DNA of 64,000 nucleotides from Pseudomonas sp. FP2196 (GTDB lineage: Bacteria; Pseudomonadota; Gammaproteobacteria; Pseudomonadales; Pseudomonadaceae). The stretch's first letter is position 1. Each line of letters begins with the position of its first letter. The stretch spans positions 2,104,501 through 2,168,500 of the forward strand of contig NZ_CP117445.1 of assembly GCF_030687715.1 (NCBI RefSeq). Reading direction: 5' to 3'. The notes beneath the pieces were generated by a model. That model was given only the letters and a program-made list of their open reading frames with translations. It did not search any database and was not told the DNA's origin. Below, in pieces: positions 25,609-34,280 of this stretch. A program made the position numbers and the translations under genes.

Positions 25609-27258
25609 TCAGGCGGGTTGAAGCTCAGTGATCACTTTGCCGGCGTTCATGCGAACCAGTTGGTCGGCGATATCGAAGTAACGATCGTCGTGGGAAATGA
25701 CGATGATGGTCTTGCCCAGACGCTTGAGGTCAGGCAGCAGCTCGGTATAGAAAATGCGGCGGAAGGTCGGGTCCTGGTCGGCGGCCCATTCGTCGAACAC
25801 CAGCACCGGACGTTCCTCCAGCCAGGCATTGATCAGCGCCAGACGTTTGCGTTGGCCGGTCGAAAGGTCGGTGGTGGTGAATGAGCCGTCGCGCACGCTG
25901 ACCTTGTGGGCGATCTCCAGACGCTGCAGATATTTGTTGGCATCTTCCGGAATATGCGTGTCGCCCTGAACCACGTCGTCGAACAGGTAGTAGTCGGCGA
26001 AGATCGTGGTGAACAACTGGCGATAGTCGTCGCGGGTGAGGGCGGTGACCACTTGATCGTTGAGGCGGATTTCACCTTGCTGCGGCGCGTACAGGCCCAG
26101 CAGCAATTTGATCAGGGTGGTCTTGCCACAACCGTTTTCGCCGACGATGAAGATGATGTCGCCCTGTTCGATCTTCAGGTTCACCGGCCCCAGGCGGAAC
26201 GGCGTCGCGCCTTGTACGGTCGGGAAACTGTACGAGACGTCGGTCAGTTCCAGGCTGTGCACCGGTGTCTTTTTATGGCCTTGGTCGTTGAGCAGCAGGT
26301 GCGGTTCGGGCGAGGAAAACTGCTCGGACAATTCGGCGATACGACGGAACGCGATCTGCGCGCGACTGACAATCGGCAGCGCGGCAATGATGTGTTCCAG
26401 CGGACCTTTCATATACAGCAGCACCAGCACAAAACCGCTCATCACCGCTTTGTCGGCGCTCGGCCACAATGATTGCAGGCCCAGCGCCAGGCCGATCACA
26501 ACGAAGAACAGCATTGAACCGAGGGTCTTGGCGATCACGAAAATATTCACAGAGCGCACTTGGGTATCGCAGATCTTGTCCGCCGTACCTTCAATGCCCG
26601 AGACAAACATTCGGTGCCGGCGCGGCCGATGGATGCGCAGTTCCTTGGCGCCCTCAGCGACGGCGTGGTAGCTCTTCTGCAATTCGTCTTCGTAGTCGCG
26701 AGCCTTCATGAAGCCCTGCATGCCACGGCCGCGAGCAATGTATTGAACAACCGTACCGATCAGGATGGCGATGACTGTCAGCAGAAACATCGGCCATGAC
26801 AACATCGCCAGATAGCCCATGCAGCCGAGGGCAACGGTCATCGAAATCGCTAGCGGGGCGAATGCGAACGCAAAGTCGCTGATGGTATCGACGTCGTGAG
26901 TCAGCACCGGAATCAGACGATGACTGCGATAGCGTTCGATCTGTTCAATCGGCGCCGAGAGGACTTTTTCGCCCAGCTCCTTACGCAGCTTGGCGATGAT
27001 GTGCTGACCGACATAATTGGTGCCAATGTCGGAAAAAATCGAAGTGGTCAGGGCCAGCAGGCACAGGCCGGCGAAGATCGCGACCATGGTGCCGGTCAGA
27101 TCGCCTTCGCTGTGCAGCACGCTGTTGATGGTCGCCAGCAATGCGGTGACGCTCAGACCACCGACCATGCCGAGCAGGACGGAGACGGTGACGATCAGCC
27201 GAAAGGGTTTGAGCAGGGCGAACAATTCATTGATCACCCCGCGTGTTGGTTTGCTCAT
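25609..27258 (-). CDS. pvdE: Pyoverdine precursor ABC exporter PvdE
   Basis: A 549-residue half-transporter with an N-terminal six-helix membrane domain (about residues 15-310) fused to an ATPase domain (about 340-549). It carries Walker A GENGCGKTT, signature LSTGQRKR and Walker B LVFDEW. PvdE moves the acylated ferribactin precursor from the cytoplasm to the periplasm, where maturation takes place. The start ATG has an AGGGA site. An exact PvdS-type promoter box lies 108 bases upstream (27367-27390), so the gene has its own promoter although pvdO ends only 146 bases away. In PAO1 pvdF lies between pvdO and pvdE; it is absent here. Confidence 0.94.
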   Translation of the reverse strand: MSKPTRGVINELFALLKPFRLIVTVSVLLGMVGGLSVTALLATINSVLHSEGDLTGTMVAIFAGLCLLALTTSIFSDIGTNYVGQHIIAKLRKELGEKVLSAPIEQIERYRSHRLIPVLTHDVDTISDFAFAFAPLAISMTVALGCMGYLAMLSWPMFLLTVIAILIGTVVQYIARGRGMQGFMKARDYEDELQKSYHAVAEGAKELRIHRPRRHRMFVSGIEGTADKICDTQVRSVNIFVIAKTLGSMLFFVVIGLALGLQSLWPSADKAVMSGFVLVLLYMKGPLEHIIAALPIVSRAQIAFRRIAELSEQFSSPEPHLLLNDQGHKKTPVHSLELTDVSYSFPTVQGATPFRLGPVNLKIEQGDIIFIVGENGCGKTTLIKLLLGLYAPQQGEIRLNDQVVTALTRDDYRQLFTTIFADYYLFDDVVQGDTHIPEDANKYLQRLEIAHKVSVRDGSFTTTDLSTGQRKRLALINAWLEERPVLVFDEWAADQDPTFRRIFYTELLPDLKRLGKTIIVISHDDRYFDIADQLVRMNAGKVITELQPA

Positions 27259-27366
27259 GGAGGTTCCCTGCTTGAAGGAGCGGCGAAGGCTGGCATCGGC
27301 TGCGGACTTCGCCTGGGTGGCGTAGAAGGCGGTGGCGCGCCCTGACGGTTCGCGCCCACCTGTAAA

Positions 27367-27390
27367 ACGACTGGCAGGACGGCTAATTTA
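27367..27390 (-). promoter_or_regulatory. PvdS-type iron-starvation promoter box of pvdE
   Basis: On the minus strand the sequence is TAAAT, exactly 16 bases, then CGT, matching the published PvdS promoter pattern. It lies between the pvdO stop and the pvdE start. Confidence 0.85.
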
Positions 27391-27404
27391 GCCGGGCGAT
27401 GGCG

Positions 27405-28313
27405 TTACAGATCGCGGGCGACGCGAAAGCCGATCCAGTCGCCGCGGGTATCGGTGTAGGTCGCGTTGCGATTGCCCGAGCGAGAGAACACCGGTGCTTC
27501 ACCCCAGTCGTTGCCACGGATGCGGCGAACTTCGCATTTGCCGCTCAACCAGGCACTGCCATCGCTCGGTGCGCCGACGTAGTTTTCGTTGTAGCAGTCG
27601 GCCGTCCATTCGTAGATGTTGCCGTGCATGTCGTAGACGCCAAAGGCGTTGGCCGGGAAGCTACCGGCCGGTGCGGTGAAGTTGTAGCCGTCGCCGGCAC
27701 CGTAGGTGTTGGCGTGTTTGGCGATGCTGTATTCCTTGCCTTCGTCGAACGGGAAGGGAAACGGGCCGTTGCTGCCACCACGGGCGGCGTATTCACGCAG
27801 GGATTCGCTGACCAGCCGATATGCCTGGCCGGTCTTTTTCGACAGCCACGCCACGTAGGCCTCGACTTCAGGGAAGTCCATGCACACCGCCGGATGTTTG
27901 TCGGTGTACTGCTTGCGCGGGTCACTGCCCTGATAATCAGGGATGCCCGCCTTGCAGGCTCGACCTGGACGAGTGTCACCGTCGGGCATTTTGTAGCCGG
28001 TGTCCTTGAGGTACGCATCCCACTCGCCACGCAGCACCTGAAAGCGGCTGATCGCCAGCGGTTTGGCAAACGTCACCGGGTGCATCGGGCCTTCGTCCGG
28101 CTCGCGGCCGACTTCCTCATCCGGGGTGCCCATGGTGAACGTGCCGGTGGGCAGCACGACCATTTCCGGGCAGTCCTTGCAATCCTTGAACACCTTGCCC
28201 GGCGCAGGCGGGGTGGCGGCGAGGGCGGCGCCTGGCAGCAGGCCTGAGGCGAGCGCCGTCAGCATAAACGCTGGCAGGGCCTTCATGGGAAATCGACGCA
28301 CTTCACTGTTCAT
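27405..28313 (-). CDS. pvdO: PvdO, periplasmic formylglycine-generating-enzyme-like protein for pyoverdine maturation
   Basis: A 302-residue protein with a signal peptide (MKALPAFMLT... cleaved after ALAA) and a FGE-sulfatase (SUMF1) fold: MVVLPTGTFTMGT at the start and the Asn/Trp-rich end with RGNDW, SRSGNRN and GFRVARDL. PvdO acts in the periplasm in the late oxidation step that finishes the pyoverdine chromophore (known for Pseudomonas). It follows pvdN by 39 bases and probably shares the pvdMNO transcript. The start is uncertain: ATG at 28313, or the internal ATG at 28286 just before the signal peptide (293 residues). Neither has a strong ribosome site. Confidence 0.9.
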   Translation of the reverse strand: MNSEVRRFPMKALPAFMLTALASGLLPGAALAATPPAPGKVFKDCKDCPEMVVLPTGTFTMGTPDEEVGREPDEGPMHPVTFAKPLAISRFQVLRGEWDAYLKDTGYKMPDGDTRPGRACKAGIPDYQGSDPRKQYTDKHPAVCMDFPEVEAYVAWLSKKTGQAYRLVSESLREYAARGGSNGPFPFPFDEGKEYSIAKHANTYGAGDGYNFTAPAGSFPANAFGVYDMHGNIYEWTADCYNENYVGAPSDGSAWLSGKCEVRRIRGNDWGEAPVFSRSGNRNATYTDTRGDWIGFRVARDL

Positions 28314-28352
28314 TGTGGGGTCTCGCTAAAAGGAAAAAGGGATCGCGCTGGT

Positions 28353-29633
28353 TCAAAGGGCCCGGTCGAGCACAGCCAGCAAGCGATCAATCTGTTCTTC
28401 GTCGTTGAGCAGCCCCGGAGCGGTGCGGATGACCGGGCCGACATCGCGATTTACGGCATCGGCTACCACATGGTTGGCCATCAGGTGCGCAGCGATCTTG
28501 TCGCTGTCCTTGCCCTTGACCCGGAAGAAGGTGAATCCGGCGGACAGTTCAGGGCTCAGTGGCGTGACGAGTTCGATCTGTGGGCGCTGTTGCAGGTGTT
28601 TTTTCAGGTAGCTGTTGAGGGCGTGAATGCGCGCTTCAACTTCGGCCTTGCCCAGTTGCAGGTGCAATTTGAAGGCTTCGTCGAGTGCCCAACGGTGCTC
28701 GAACGAGTGGTAGCCGCCGGGCGTCATGGTGGTGGAAAACGCCGTTGCTTCAGAGAACGTCGGAATGATCGGGGTGACGTATCTGACCTCTTCGAAGCGA
28801 CTGCAAACGATGCCGGTGCCGCGTGGACCGAACATCCATTTATGGGTGCCGGCGATAAAGAAGTCGCAGTTCATCTGCGCGAAGCTCAGATTGTCCACGC
28901 CGAAACCGTGCACACCATCGACGACGTAGATGATCCGCTCGGCGTCGCTGCGGCCGCGATTGTGCTTGTCGACGATGGCGCCGATTTCGCCGATGGGCAG
29001 TTTCAGGCCGCTGCCCGAATGCACCCAGCACATCCCCAGCACACGGGTTTCGGGGCGAATGGCGCTGTCGATGGCGGCCAGGATTTCAGCTTTGCTGGCG
29101 CTGTACACATCCTTGAACAGAGGAATTTTGCGCACCCGCGTACCGTCGCGTTCGGTACGCAAGGCGAGGATGGTGTGGGTGGCGTAATGCTCGTGGACGG
29201 TGGTGAGGATTTCCTGATCGGCGCGCACATGCACACCGCCATAAATCGTCGCCAGACCCTCAGTGGTGCTGCCGGTCAGGGCGATCTGCTTGGCATTGGC
29301 CTGCAAGTAGCGACCGGCCCAGACCCGCACGTTTTCTTCGCGCTGTTCGATCACGCCCAGATCCCAGTCCATCGCCAGGCCCGGGTTCTTGTCGAGGGCG
29401 GCGCGGTGCATTTCGATGGCGTCGCGCACGGGTTTGGGGTGCGAGGTGACCAAAAAATTGGAGAAGTGCAGGTAGTCCGGGTCCTGCTCGAACAGTTGCT
29501 GCAACTGCGCCCACTTGTTGCGTGGCAAGGGTGCGACGGTCGACGCGCTGGCAACATGCGGCAGACCCGCACCCAGCGGCAGCGCCGCGGCGAGAATCCC
29601 GGCCTGCTTCAAGAAGTCACGACGATTGTTCAT
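28353..29633 (-). CDS. pvdN: PvdN, Tat-exported PLP-dependent enzyme of the pyoverdine side chain
   Basis: A 426-residue class-V aminotransferase-fold protein. The N-terminus MNNRRDFLKQAG is a twin-arginine (Tat) signal, so folded PLP enzyme is exported to the periplasm. A PLP-lysine site lies in AGTHKWMFGPRG. Published work on P. fluorescens assigns PvdN to conversion of the chromophore-linked glutamate side chain to succinamide. The frame extends upstream, but the ATG at 29633 fits the Tat signal and overlaps the pvdM stop by four bases (ATGA), indicating translational coupling to pvdM. Confidence 0.93.
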   Translation of the reverse strand: MNNRRDFLKQAGILAAALPLGAGLPHVASASTVAPLPRNKWAQLQQLFEQDPDYLHFSNFLVTSHPKPVRDAIEMHRAALDKNPGLAMDWDLGVIEQREENVRVWAGRYLQANAKQIALTGSTTEGLATIYGGVHVRADQEILTTVHEHYATHTILALRTERDGTRVRKIPLFKDVYSASKAEILAAIDSAIRPETRVLGMCWVHSGSGLKLPIGEIGAIVDKHNRGRSDAERIIYVVDGVHGFGVDNLSFAQMNCDFFIAGTHKWMFGPRGTGIVCSRFEEVRYVTPIIPTFSEATAFSTTMTPGGYHSFEHRWALDEAFKLHLQLGKAEVEARIHALNSYLKKHLQQRPQIELVTPLSPELSAGFTFFRVKGKDSDKIAAHLMANHVVADAVNRDVGPVIRTAPGLLNDEEQIDRLLAVLDRAL

Positions 29634-31000
29634 GGCTTGGCGGTTCCCTGCGCAGCGGCCAGCGAAGGTTTCGCCGCTTTCTCGACCTGATCCCAAACGC
29701 GCAGGAAGTTGCCGCCCCACAGTTTGGCAATGTCGGCTTCGGAATAACCGCGCGAGATCAATTCGGCCGTGACGTTACGGATCTCGCCGACGTTCTCGAA
29801 GCCTTTGACGCCGCCGCCTTCGTTGAAGTCGGAACTGATGCCGACATGGTCGATACCGATCTTGCGCACCGCGTAATCGATGGCGTCGCCCAAATCCTTG
29901 AGGCTGGCTTTCGGCTCTTCTTCGAGGATGCCGTAGAGGCGGCCGGCGTACTGGCCGAACTTTTGCTCGGACCATGCGGCGATGATCGGGTCGCCGGGCA
30001 TCAGCGCCATGGCCAGGTTGGGCAGTGGCGGCAGACCAAACTCTTTGCGCAGTTCATTGAGCTTGTTCTGGGTTTCCTGGGTGAGCGGACGCAGGTACTG
30101 CGAGAACGCGACGATTTGAACGACGCCGCCACTGTTCTTGATCAGTTGCATTTCCTTGTCGCTGAGGTTGCGCGGGATGTCGACCATCGCTCGCGGCGCC
30201 GAATGCGAAGCCACCAGCGGTGTGCGGCTCAGTTGCGCGACCTGCTCGAGGGCCTTGGTCGACATCTGCGACACGTCGATGATCACGCCCAGATCGTTCA
30301 GGCGCTTGACCGCTTGCTTGCCCAGATCCGAGAGACCGTCGAGGGCATCCGGCGAATCATTGAGGAACGGCAGCGGACGCGACGAGTCCGCCCAGTCGTT
30401 GTTGCCGATGTAGCTGAAGCCGAACATGCGCATGCCGCGCGCCGTCCACATGTCCAGCAGGTTCAGGTCGTGACCCAGTGGATAGGCGTTGAGCATGCTG
30501 ATGAAAATCGCGAATTTGCCTTCACCGTGCAGGCGTCGGAAGTCGTCCGCGGTATAGGCGATGGCGACCTGATTGGGATAGTCGCGGACCATGCCGGAGA
30601 TGATCTTGAAGCGGATTTCTTGCTGGTTGCGCGCCTCGTCGACGAAACCGGGCGTCGGTTTGTGCGGGGCGTTCGGGCCGTTCCACATTTCCGGCCAGCC
30701 GAAGATGGTCAGTGCGGCGCCCGACAGGCGCCCACGGTTGGCCTTGGCCAGATCGAACTGGCCGTCGCCGTCCTTGTCGGCTTCGTGGCCGTCGGTGCCG
30801 AAGTTTTGCGTCAGGCTGACATGGCTGTCGAAGGAGAGCATGCGTTCGTGCAGTTCATCGGCCTGTTTCATGACTTTGACCGGGTAGCCGAGGTCGTCCT
30901 TGAACCAGTGCTGCCAAACGGCGAAGCCTGCGCCGGCACTGATTGCCAGGGCCAGTGGCAGGCCGATGAATAGAGCCTTTTTCGAACGTGGTTTTGTCAT
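29630..31000 (-). CDS. pvdM: PvdM, membrane-anchored periplasmic dipeptidase-like pyoverdine maturation protein
   Basis: A 456-residue member of the renal dipeptidase (M19) family with one N-terminal membrane anchor or signal segment (about residues 9-28). Family motifs are seen in SHSAPRA and DHVGISSDF. The usual metal-binding HxD near the start is altered (FDSHVSL), so peptidase activity is doubtful. It works in the periplasm, and is reported to be needed with PvdP for oxidation of ferribactin. I chose the ATG at 31000, with AGAG seven bases upstream, over ATGs at 31006 and 31024. It is the first gene of pvdMNO, driven by the PvdS box at 31063-31086, which is divergent from pvdP. Confidence 0.92.
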   Translation of the reverse strand: MTKPRSKKALFIGLPLALAISAGAGFAVWQHWFKDDLGYPVKVMKQADELHERMLSFDSHVSLTQNFGTDGHEADKDGDGQFDLAKANRGRLSGAALTIFGWPEMWNGPNAPHKPTPGFVDEARNQQEIRFKIISGMVRDYPNQVAIAYTADDFRRLHGEGKFAIFISMLNAYPLGHDLNLLDMWTARGMRMFGFSYIGNNDWADSSRPLPFLNDSPDALDGLSDLGKQAVKRLNDLGVIIDVSQMSTKALEQVAQLSRTPLVASHSAPRAMVDIPRNLSDKEMQLIKNSGGVVQIVAFSQYLRPLTQETQNKLNELRKEFGLPPLPNLAMALMPGDPIIAAWSEQKFGQYAGRLYGILEEEPKASLKDLGDAIDYAVRKIGIDHVGISSDFNEGGGVKGFENVGEIRNVTAELISRGYSEADIAKLWGGNFLRVWDQVEKAAKPSLAAAQGTAKP

Positions 31001-31062
31001 TGCCATCTCTGTCAGGTTCGCCATCGAGGTGCAGGCGCGGGGGCCTTTGCTATCTGGGAAGA

Positions 31063-31086
31063 ACGATTAGTCGGCAGGGAAATTTA
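31063..31086 (-). promoter_or_regulatory. PvdS-type promoter box of pvdM (pvdMNO)
   Basis: The minus strand reads TAAAT-N16-CGT, with the spacing exact. It lies 63 bases upstream of the pvdM start and is separated by 31 bases from the pvdP box, forming a divergent pair. Confidence 0.87.
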
Positions 31087-31117
31087 GGCGGGCGAGCCTC
31101 AGACAAAAGCGGCGACT

Positions 31118-31141
31118 TAAATTTGCCGGCGCAACAAACGT
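31118..31141 (+). promoter_or_regulatory. PvdS-type promoter box of pvdP
   Basis: The plus strand reads TAAAT (31118-31122), 16 bases, CGT (31139-31141). It lies 46 bases upstream of the pvdP ATG. Confidence 0.87.
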
Positions 31142-31186
31142 TCTAGCTTGGATAAAGCCTGCTTCATGGCTGACACAGGTAGGGCA

Positions 31187-32797
31187 ATGAAGATTTCTCG
31201 ACGATGGTTCATGGCGGGCCTGGCGCTAACGGGCGCTGCCGTGCCTGCGGCTTATTTTGGGCATCGTGAATGGACGAAACCGGACCCGACGATCACGCCG
31301 GGTGAGGCGTCATTCGACGTCGCCGACATGGCCGGGCAACGCCTGGCGAATGCATTGCGCGGGGTTTGGGATATCCGTTTCGAAGGTTCTGATGGGGGGC
31401 TCGAAGGTCTGCCGCTTAAGGGCCTGCAAGTATTTCTCGACATCGGCCAGAAGGGGCGTGGTGTCTGCGGTTTTCTCGACACGCCCGAACGTCTGCGCTC
31501 TGGTGAGACACCGCGTTACCGAATTCTTGGCGATCTTGCAGGGGCCGATGCAGCGAAACTCAGCTGGCGGCTGATTGGCGCTGATGGCCAGATTGGCTAT
31601 GAACTGGAAATGATCCTCGATGAGGTCTGGGCCGATTTCGGTAATGCCGGCAGCGGCACCCTCAGCGGTAACGCGCTGCGACTTGACCGGCCGTTGAGCC
31701 TGCCAGCGCAGGACAATCGCTTCGTGGCCGTCAAGCGCCTGTTTCCCGAAGCGCGCGAGCGCACACCGTTGAACGCGCCGCTGCTGGCGTGGCTGATCTC
31801 TCCCGAGCATCGCCTGTTCCATCAGTTGTGGCATGCGACTCGGGACAAGTGGCACAAGCTTCCCGAGGACAAGCGCGAGGCGCTGCGCGGCATTGGCTGG
31901 CAGCCCGGCCCGCGCGACAAGGAGCGTGATGCCCGTGGCCCGCGCAAGGATCGAAATGGCTCGGGCGTAGACTTTTTCTTCATGCACCGACACATGCTCG
32001 GGACGGCGCGATCGATGCAGGATCTGCCGTCCTGGGAATACTTCCCGCTGCCGCAACCGGAGTTGATCCGCGACCGCATCGGTTTCGCCCGGTACTTTGA
32101 TAATCACGACGGCACGGCCTTGCCGCCCACGTGGACGGCCGCAGGCGACGACGAGTTCAGCCAGTGGGTCAGCGACATCAAGACCGCCGAGACTTACGAA
32201 AGCAACTTTCAGGTCTGGGAGTCGCAGTACCGTGATCCGGCGTATCTGGCCAAACTCACGCTGGGTCAGTTTGGCTCGGAAGTCGAGTTGGGTCTGCATG
32301 ACTGGCTGCACATGCGTTGGGCGTCAGTACCGCGCGATCCATCCAATGGACAACCGGTGCCGTTTGCTCGCGATCCGGCGGACTTCGCCGCACGCTGGTA
32401 CAACGCCGAAAACGACTTCCTTGGCGATCCTTTCTCATCCCACGTCAATCCGGCGTTCTGGCATTTCCATGGCTGGATCGATGACCGGATCGAAGACTGG
32501 TTTCGCGCCCACGAGCGTTTCCATCCGGGTGAGGTCACGCGCCTGCAGGTCAATGGCGTGCACTGGTTCGCACCGGGGCGGTGGGTCGAGGTCGATGATC
32601 CTTGGCTGGGGCCGAGCACCCATGGTTGCAGCACCACGCCGGGATTACAGACGGGCAAAACCGTCGAGATGGACCCGGAAACCATGAAGCTGGCGCTGCG
32701 CATCACCTTCATCACCGACGAGGACAAACTCGCCGGCCTGTTCCGCCGCGTGCCGCAACGACCGTGGTATGCGCGCAATCTGAAAGCCAAGGCATAA
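31187..32797 (+). CDS. pvdP: PvdP, Tat-exported tyrosinase forming the pyoverdine chromophore
   Basis: A 536-residue copper tyrosinase. The N-terminus MKISRRWFMAGLAL is a Tat signal, giving periplasmic location. Histidine clusters typical of type-3 copper sites are seen: HRLFHQLWH with MHRHMLG for one copper, and HDWLHMRW with FWHFHGWIDD for the other. PvdP oxidises the tyrosine and closes the ring system that turns ferribactin into dihydropyoverdine (known for PAO1). The ATG at 31187 follows a tAGGG site. An upstream in-frame start at 31148 is rejected because it would spoil the Tat signal. It is divergent from pvdM and convergent with opmQ. Confidence 0.93.
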   Translation: MKISRRWFMAGLALTGAAVPAAYFGHREWTKPDPTITPGEASFDVADMAGQRLANALRGVWDIRFEGSDGGLEGLPLKGLQVFLDIGQKGRGVCGFLDTPERLRSGETPRYRILGDLAGADAAKLSWRLIGADGQIGYELEMILDEVWADFGNAGSGTLSGNALRLDRPLSLPAQDNRFVAVKRLFPEARERTPLNAPLLAWLISPEHRLFHQLWHATRDKWHKLPEDKREALRGIGWQPGPRDKERDARGPRKDRNGSGVDFFFMHRHMLGTARSMQDLPSWEYFPLPQPELIRDRIGFARYFDNHDGTALPPTWTAAGDDEFSQWVSDIKTAETYESNFQVWESQYRDPAYLAKLTLGQFGSEVELGLHDWLHMRWASVPRDPSNGQPVPFARDPADFAARWYNAENDFLGDPFSSHVNPAFWHFHGWIDDRIEDWFRAHERFHPGEVTRLQVNGVHWFAPGRWVEVDDPWLGPSTHGCSTTPGLQTGKTVEMDPETMKLALRITFITDEDKLAGLFRRVPQRPWYARNLKAKA

Positions 32798-32806
32798 AAG
32801 CCAAAC

Positions 32807-32871
32807 ATCGCAGCCTTCGGCAGTTCCTGCAGAGGATTCATTTCCTGTAGGCGGCTGCCGGAGGTTGCGAT
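32807..32871. repeat. REP-type palindrome between pvdP and opmQ
   Basis: Inverted arms atcgcagccttcggcag (32807-32823) and ctgccggaggttgcgat (32855-32871) match with two mismatches and enclose a short AT-richer centre. The element belongs to the same family as the one at 42992-43097. It lies between two converging genes. Confidence 0.7.
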
Positions 32872-32881
32872 CCTTTGATCT

Positions 32882-34273
32882 TCAAAGACTCTGCCAGCCA
32901 CCCCCAAGCGCCTTGTACAGCGCAATGCTCGCCTGTACCCGGGACAGTCGCAGTTGCGCATTTTGGTCCTGCGCCGCATACAGCGTGCGTTGGGTTTCCA
33001 GAACGGTCAGCAAGTCTTCGGCGCCGGCCTCGTAGCGACTCTGAGCGATGTTGAACGCGGTCTGCGCCTGGCTCAATTCCTCGTTCTGCCACAACCGCTG
33101 CTCATCGAGGCGTCGAATGCTGTTGAGGGCTTTTTCCACATCGGCGAAGCCGTTGATGATCGCGCCGCGATAGTTCTCCAGCAGTTCTTGCTGGCGCGCC
33201 GTGGCCTTGTCGCGTTCAGCGCCGAGGCGGCCGTTATTGAAAATGGGCGCGACCAATCCGGCAGTGAGGTTGTAGAACGGGCTGCGGATCAAATCGTCGA
33301 ACTGGTTGGCGCCGGAGCCGAGCTGGGCTGTCAGGGTCAGCGCCGGCAGCATGGCTGCACGGGCGACTTTGACGTCGGCCGCGGCGGCGGACAATTGTGC
33401 TTCGGCGCGAGCGATGTCCGGGCGGTGGCTGAGCAACTGGCTGGGAACGCCGGCAGCGATATCCGGCCATTGCAGGTGAGCGAAGGACTCTTTCGGCGAC
33501 AGTTGCTGCACCGGTTGGCCGAGCAGGGCGGCCAGGCTGATCAGCGCGTCTTGCGCTTGCTGCTGCACGCGCGGCAATTGCCATTGCTGAGCGGCCACCA
33601 GACTTTTTTGCTGGGCCAGTTCCAATGCGGTCGCCGAACCTGACTCATAACGCGTCTGCACCAGCTTCAGCACGCTTTGGGCGTTGGCCAGATTCAGTTC
33701 GGCAATGCGGCTTTGCTCGCGCAGCGACAGGGTTTGTGCATAGGTATTGGCAACGCCGCTGAGCAGTGTCAGTTCGACGGTGGCCCGATCGTATTCGCTG
33801 GCTTGCAAGGCGAATTGTGCACTGTCGCGGGATGCGCGTTTGCCGCCCCAGAAATCGATTTCGTAGGTGGCGCTCAGACTGGTATCGAAGTAGTCCACAG
33901 CCTTGTTGTTGCTGTCGGCATCCAATTGGCTGTAGCCGGTGCCGCGTAACAGCTTCTGACGGTTGGCATTGAGTCCGGCTTTGACCTCCGGCAGTAATGA
34001 GCCGCCGGCGATCACCGTGCCGGCCTGCGCCTGACGCACCCGGGCAACGGCGGCCGCGAGGTCGAAACTGCCGACTCGCGCCTGTTTGATCAGGCTGTCG
34101 AGTTCCGGGCTGCCGAACTGCGTCCACCACTGTGCATTGTTGCGGGCGGCGCTGGCAGCTTGTGGCGATTGCCACGTCGCCGGGGGCCGCAGGCCGCTGT
34201 CCGGACGCTGGACGGGATTGGCGCAGGCACTGAGCAACAGGCAGACGGTCAACAGGCTAAGGCACGGTTTCAT
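32882..34273 (-). CDS. opmQ: OpmQ, outer-membrane channel lipoprotein of the PvdRT-OpmQ pump
   Basis: A 463-residue TolC-family outer-membrane factor. The N-terminus MKPCLSLLTVCLLLSAC carries a lipobox (LSAC). Two TolC-type repeats follow with long helical segments (for example ALELAQQKSLVAAQQW and RYEAGAEDLLTVLETQR). It works with PvdR and PvdT to secrete and recycle pyoverdine out of the periplasm. The frame extends 27 codons upstream into pvdT, but the ATG at 34273, seven bases after the pvdT stop, fits the lipoprotein signal. It is the last gene of pvdRT-opmQ. Confidence 0.92.
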   Translation of the reverse strand: MKPCLSLLTVCLLLSACANPVQRPDSGLRPPATWQSPQAASAARNNAQWWTQFGSPELDSLIKQARVGSFDLAAAVARVRQAQAGTVIAGGSLLPEVKAGLNANRQKLLRGTGYSQLDADSNNKAVDYFDTSLSATYEIDFWGGKRASRDSAQFALQASEYDRATVELTLLSGVANTYAQTLSLREQSRIAELNLANAQSVLKLVQTRYESGSATALELAQQKSLVAAQQWQLPRVQQQAQDALISLAALLGQPVQQLSPKESFAHLQWPDIAAGVPSQLLSHRPDIARAEAQLSAAAADVKVARAAMLPALTLTAQLGSGANQFDDLIRSPFYNLTAGLVAPIFNNGRLGAERDKATARQQELLENYRGAIINGFADVEKALNSIRRLDEQRLWQNEELSQAQTAFNIAQSRYEAGAEDLLTVLETQRTLYAAQDQNAQLRLSRVQASIALYKALGGGWQSL

Positions 34274-34280
34274 AGATCGA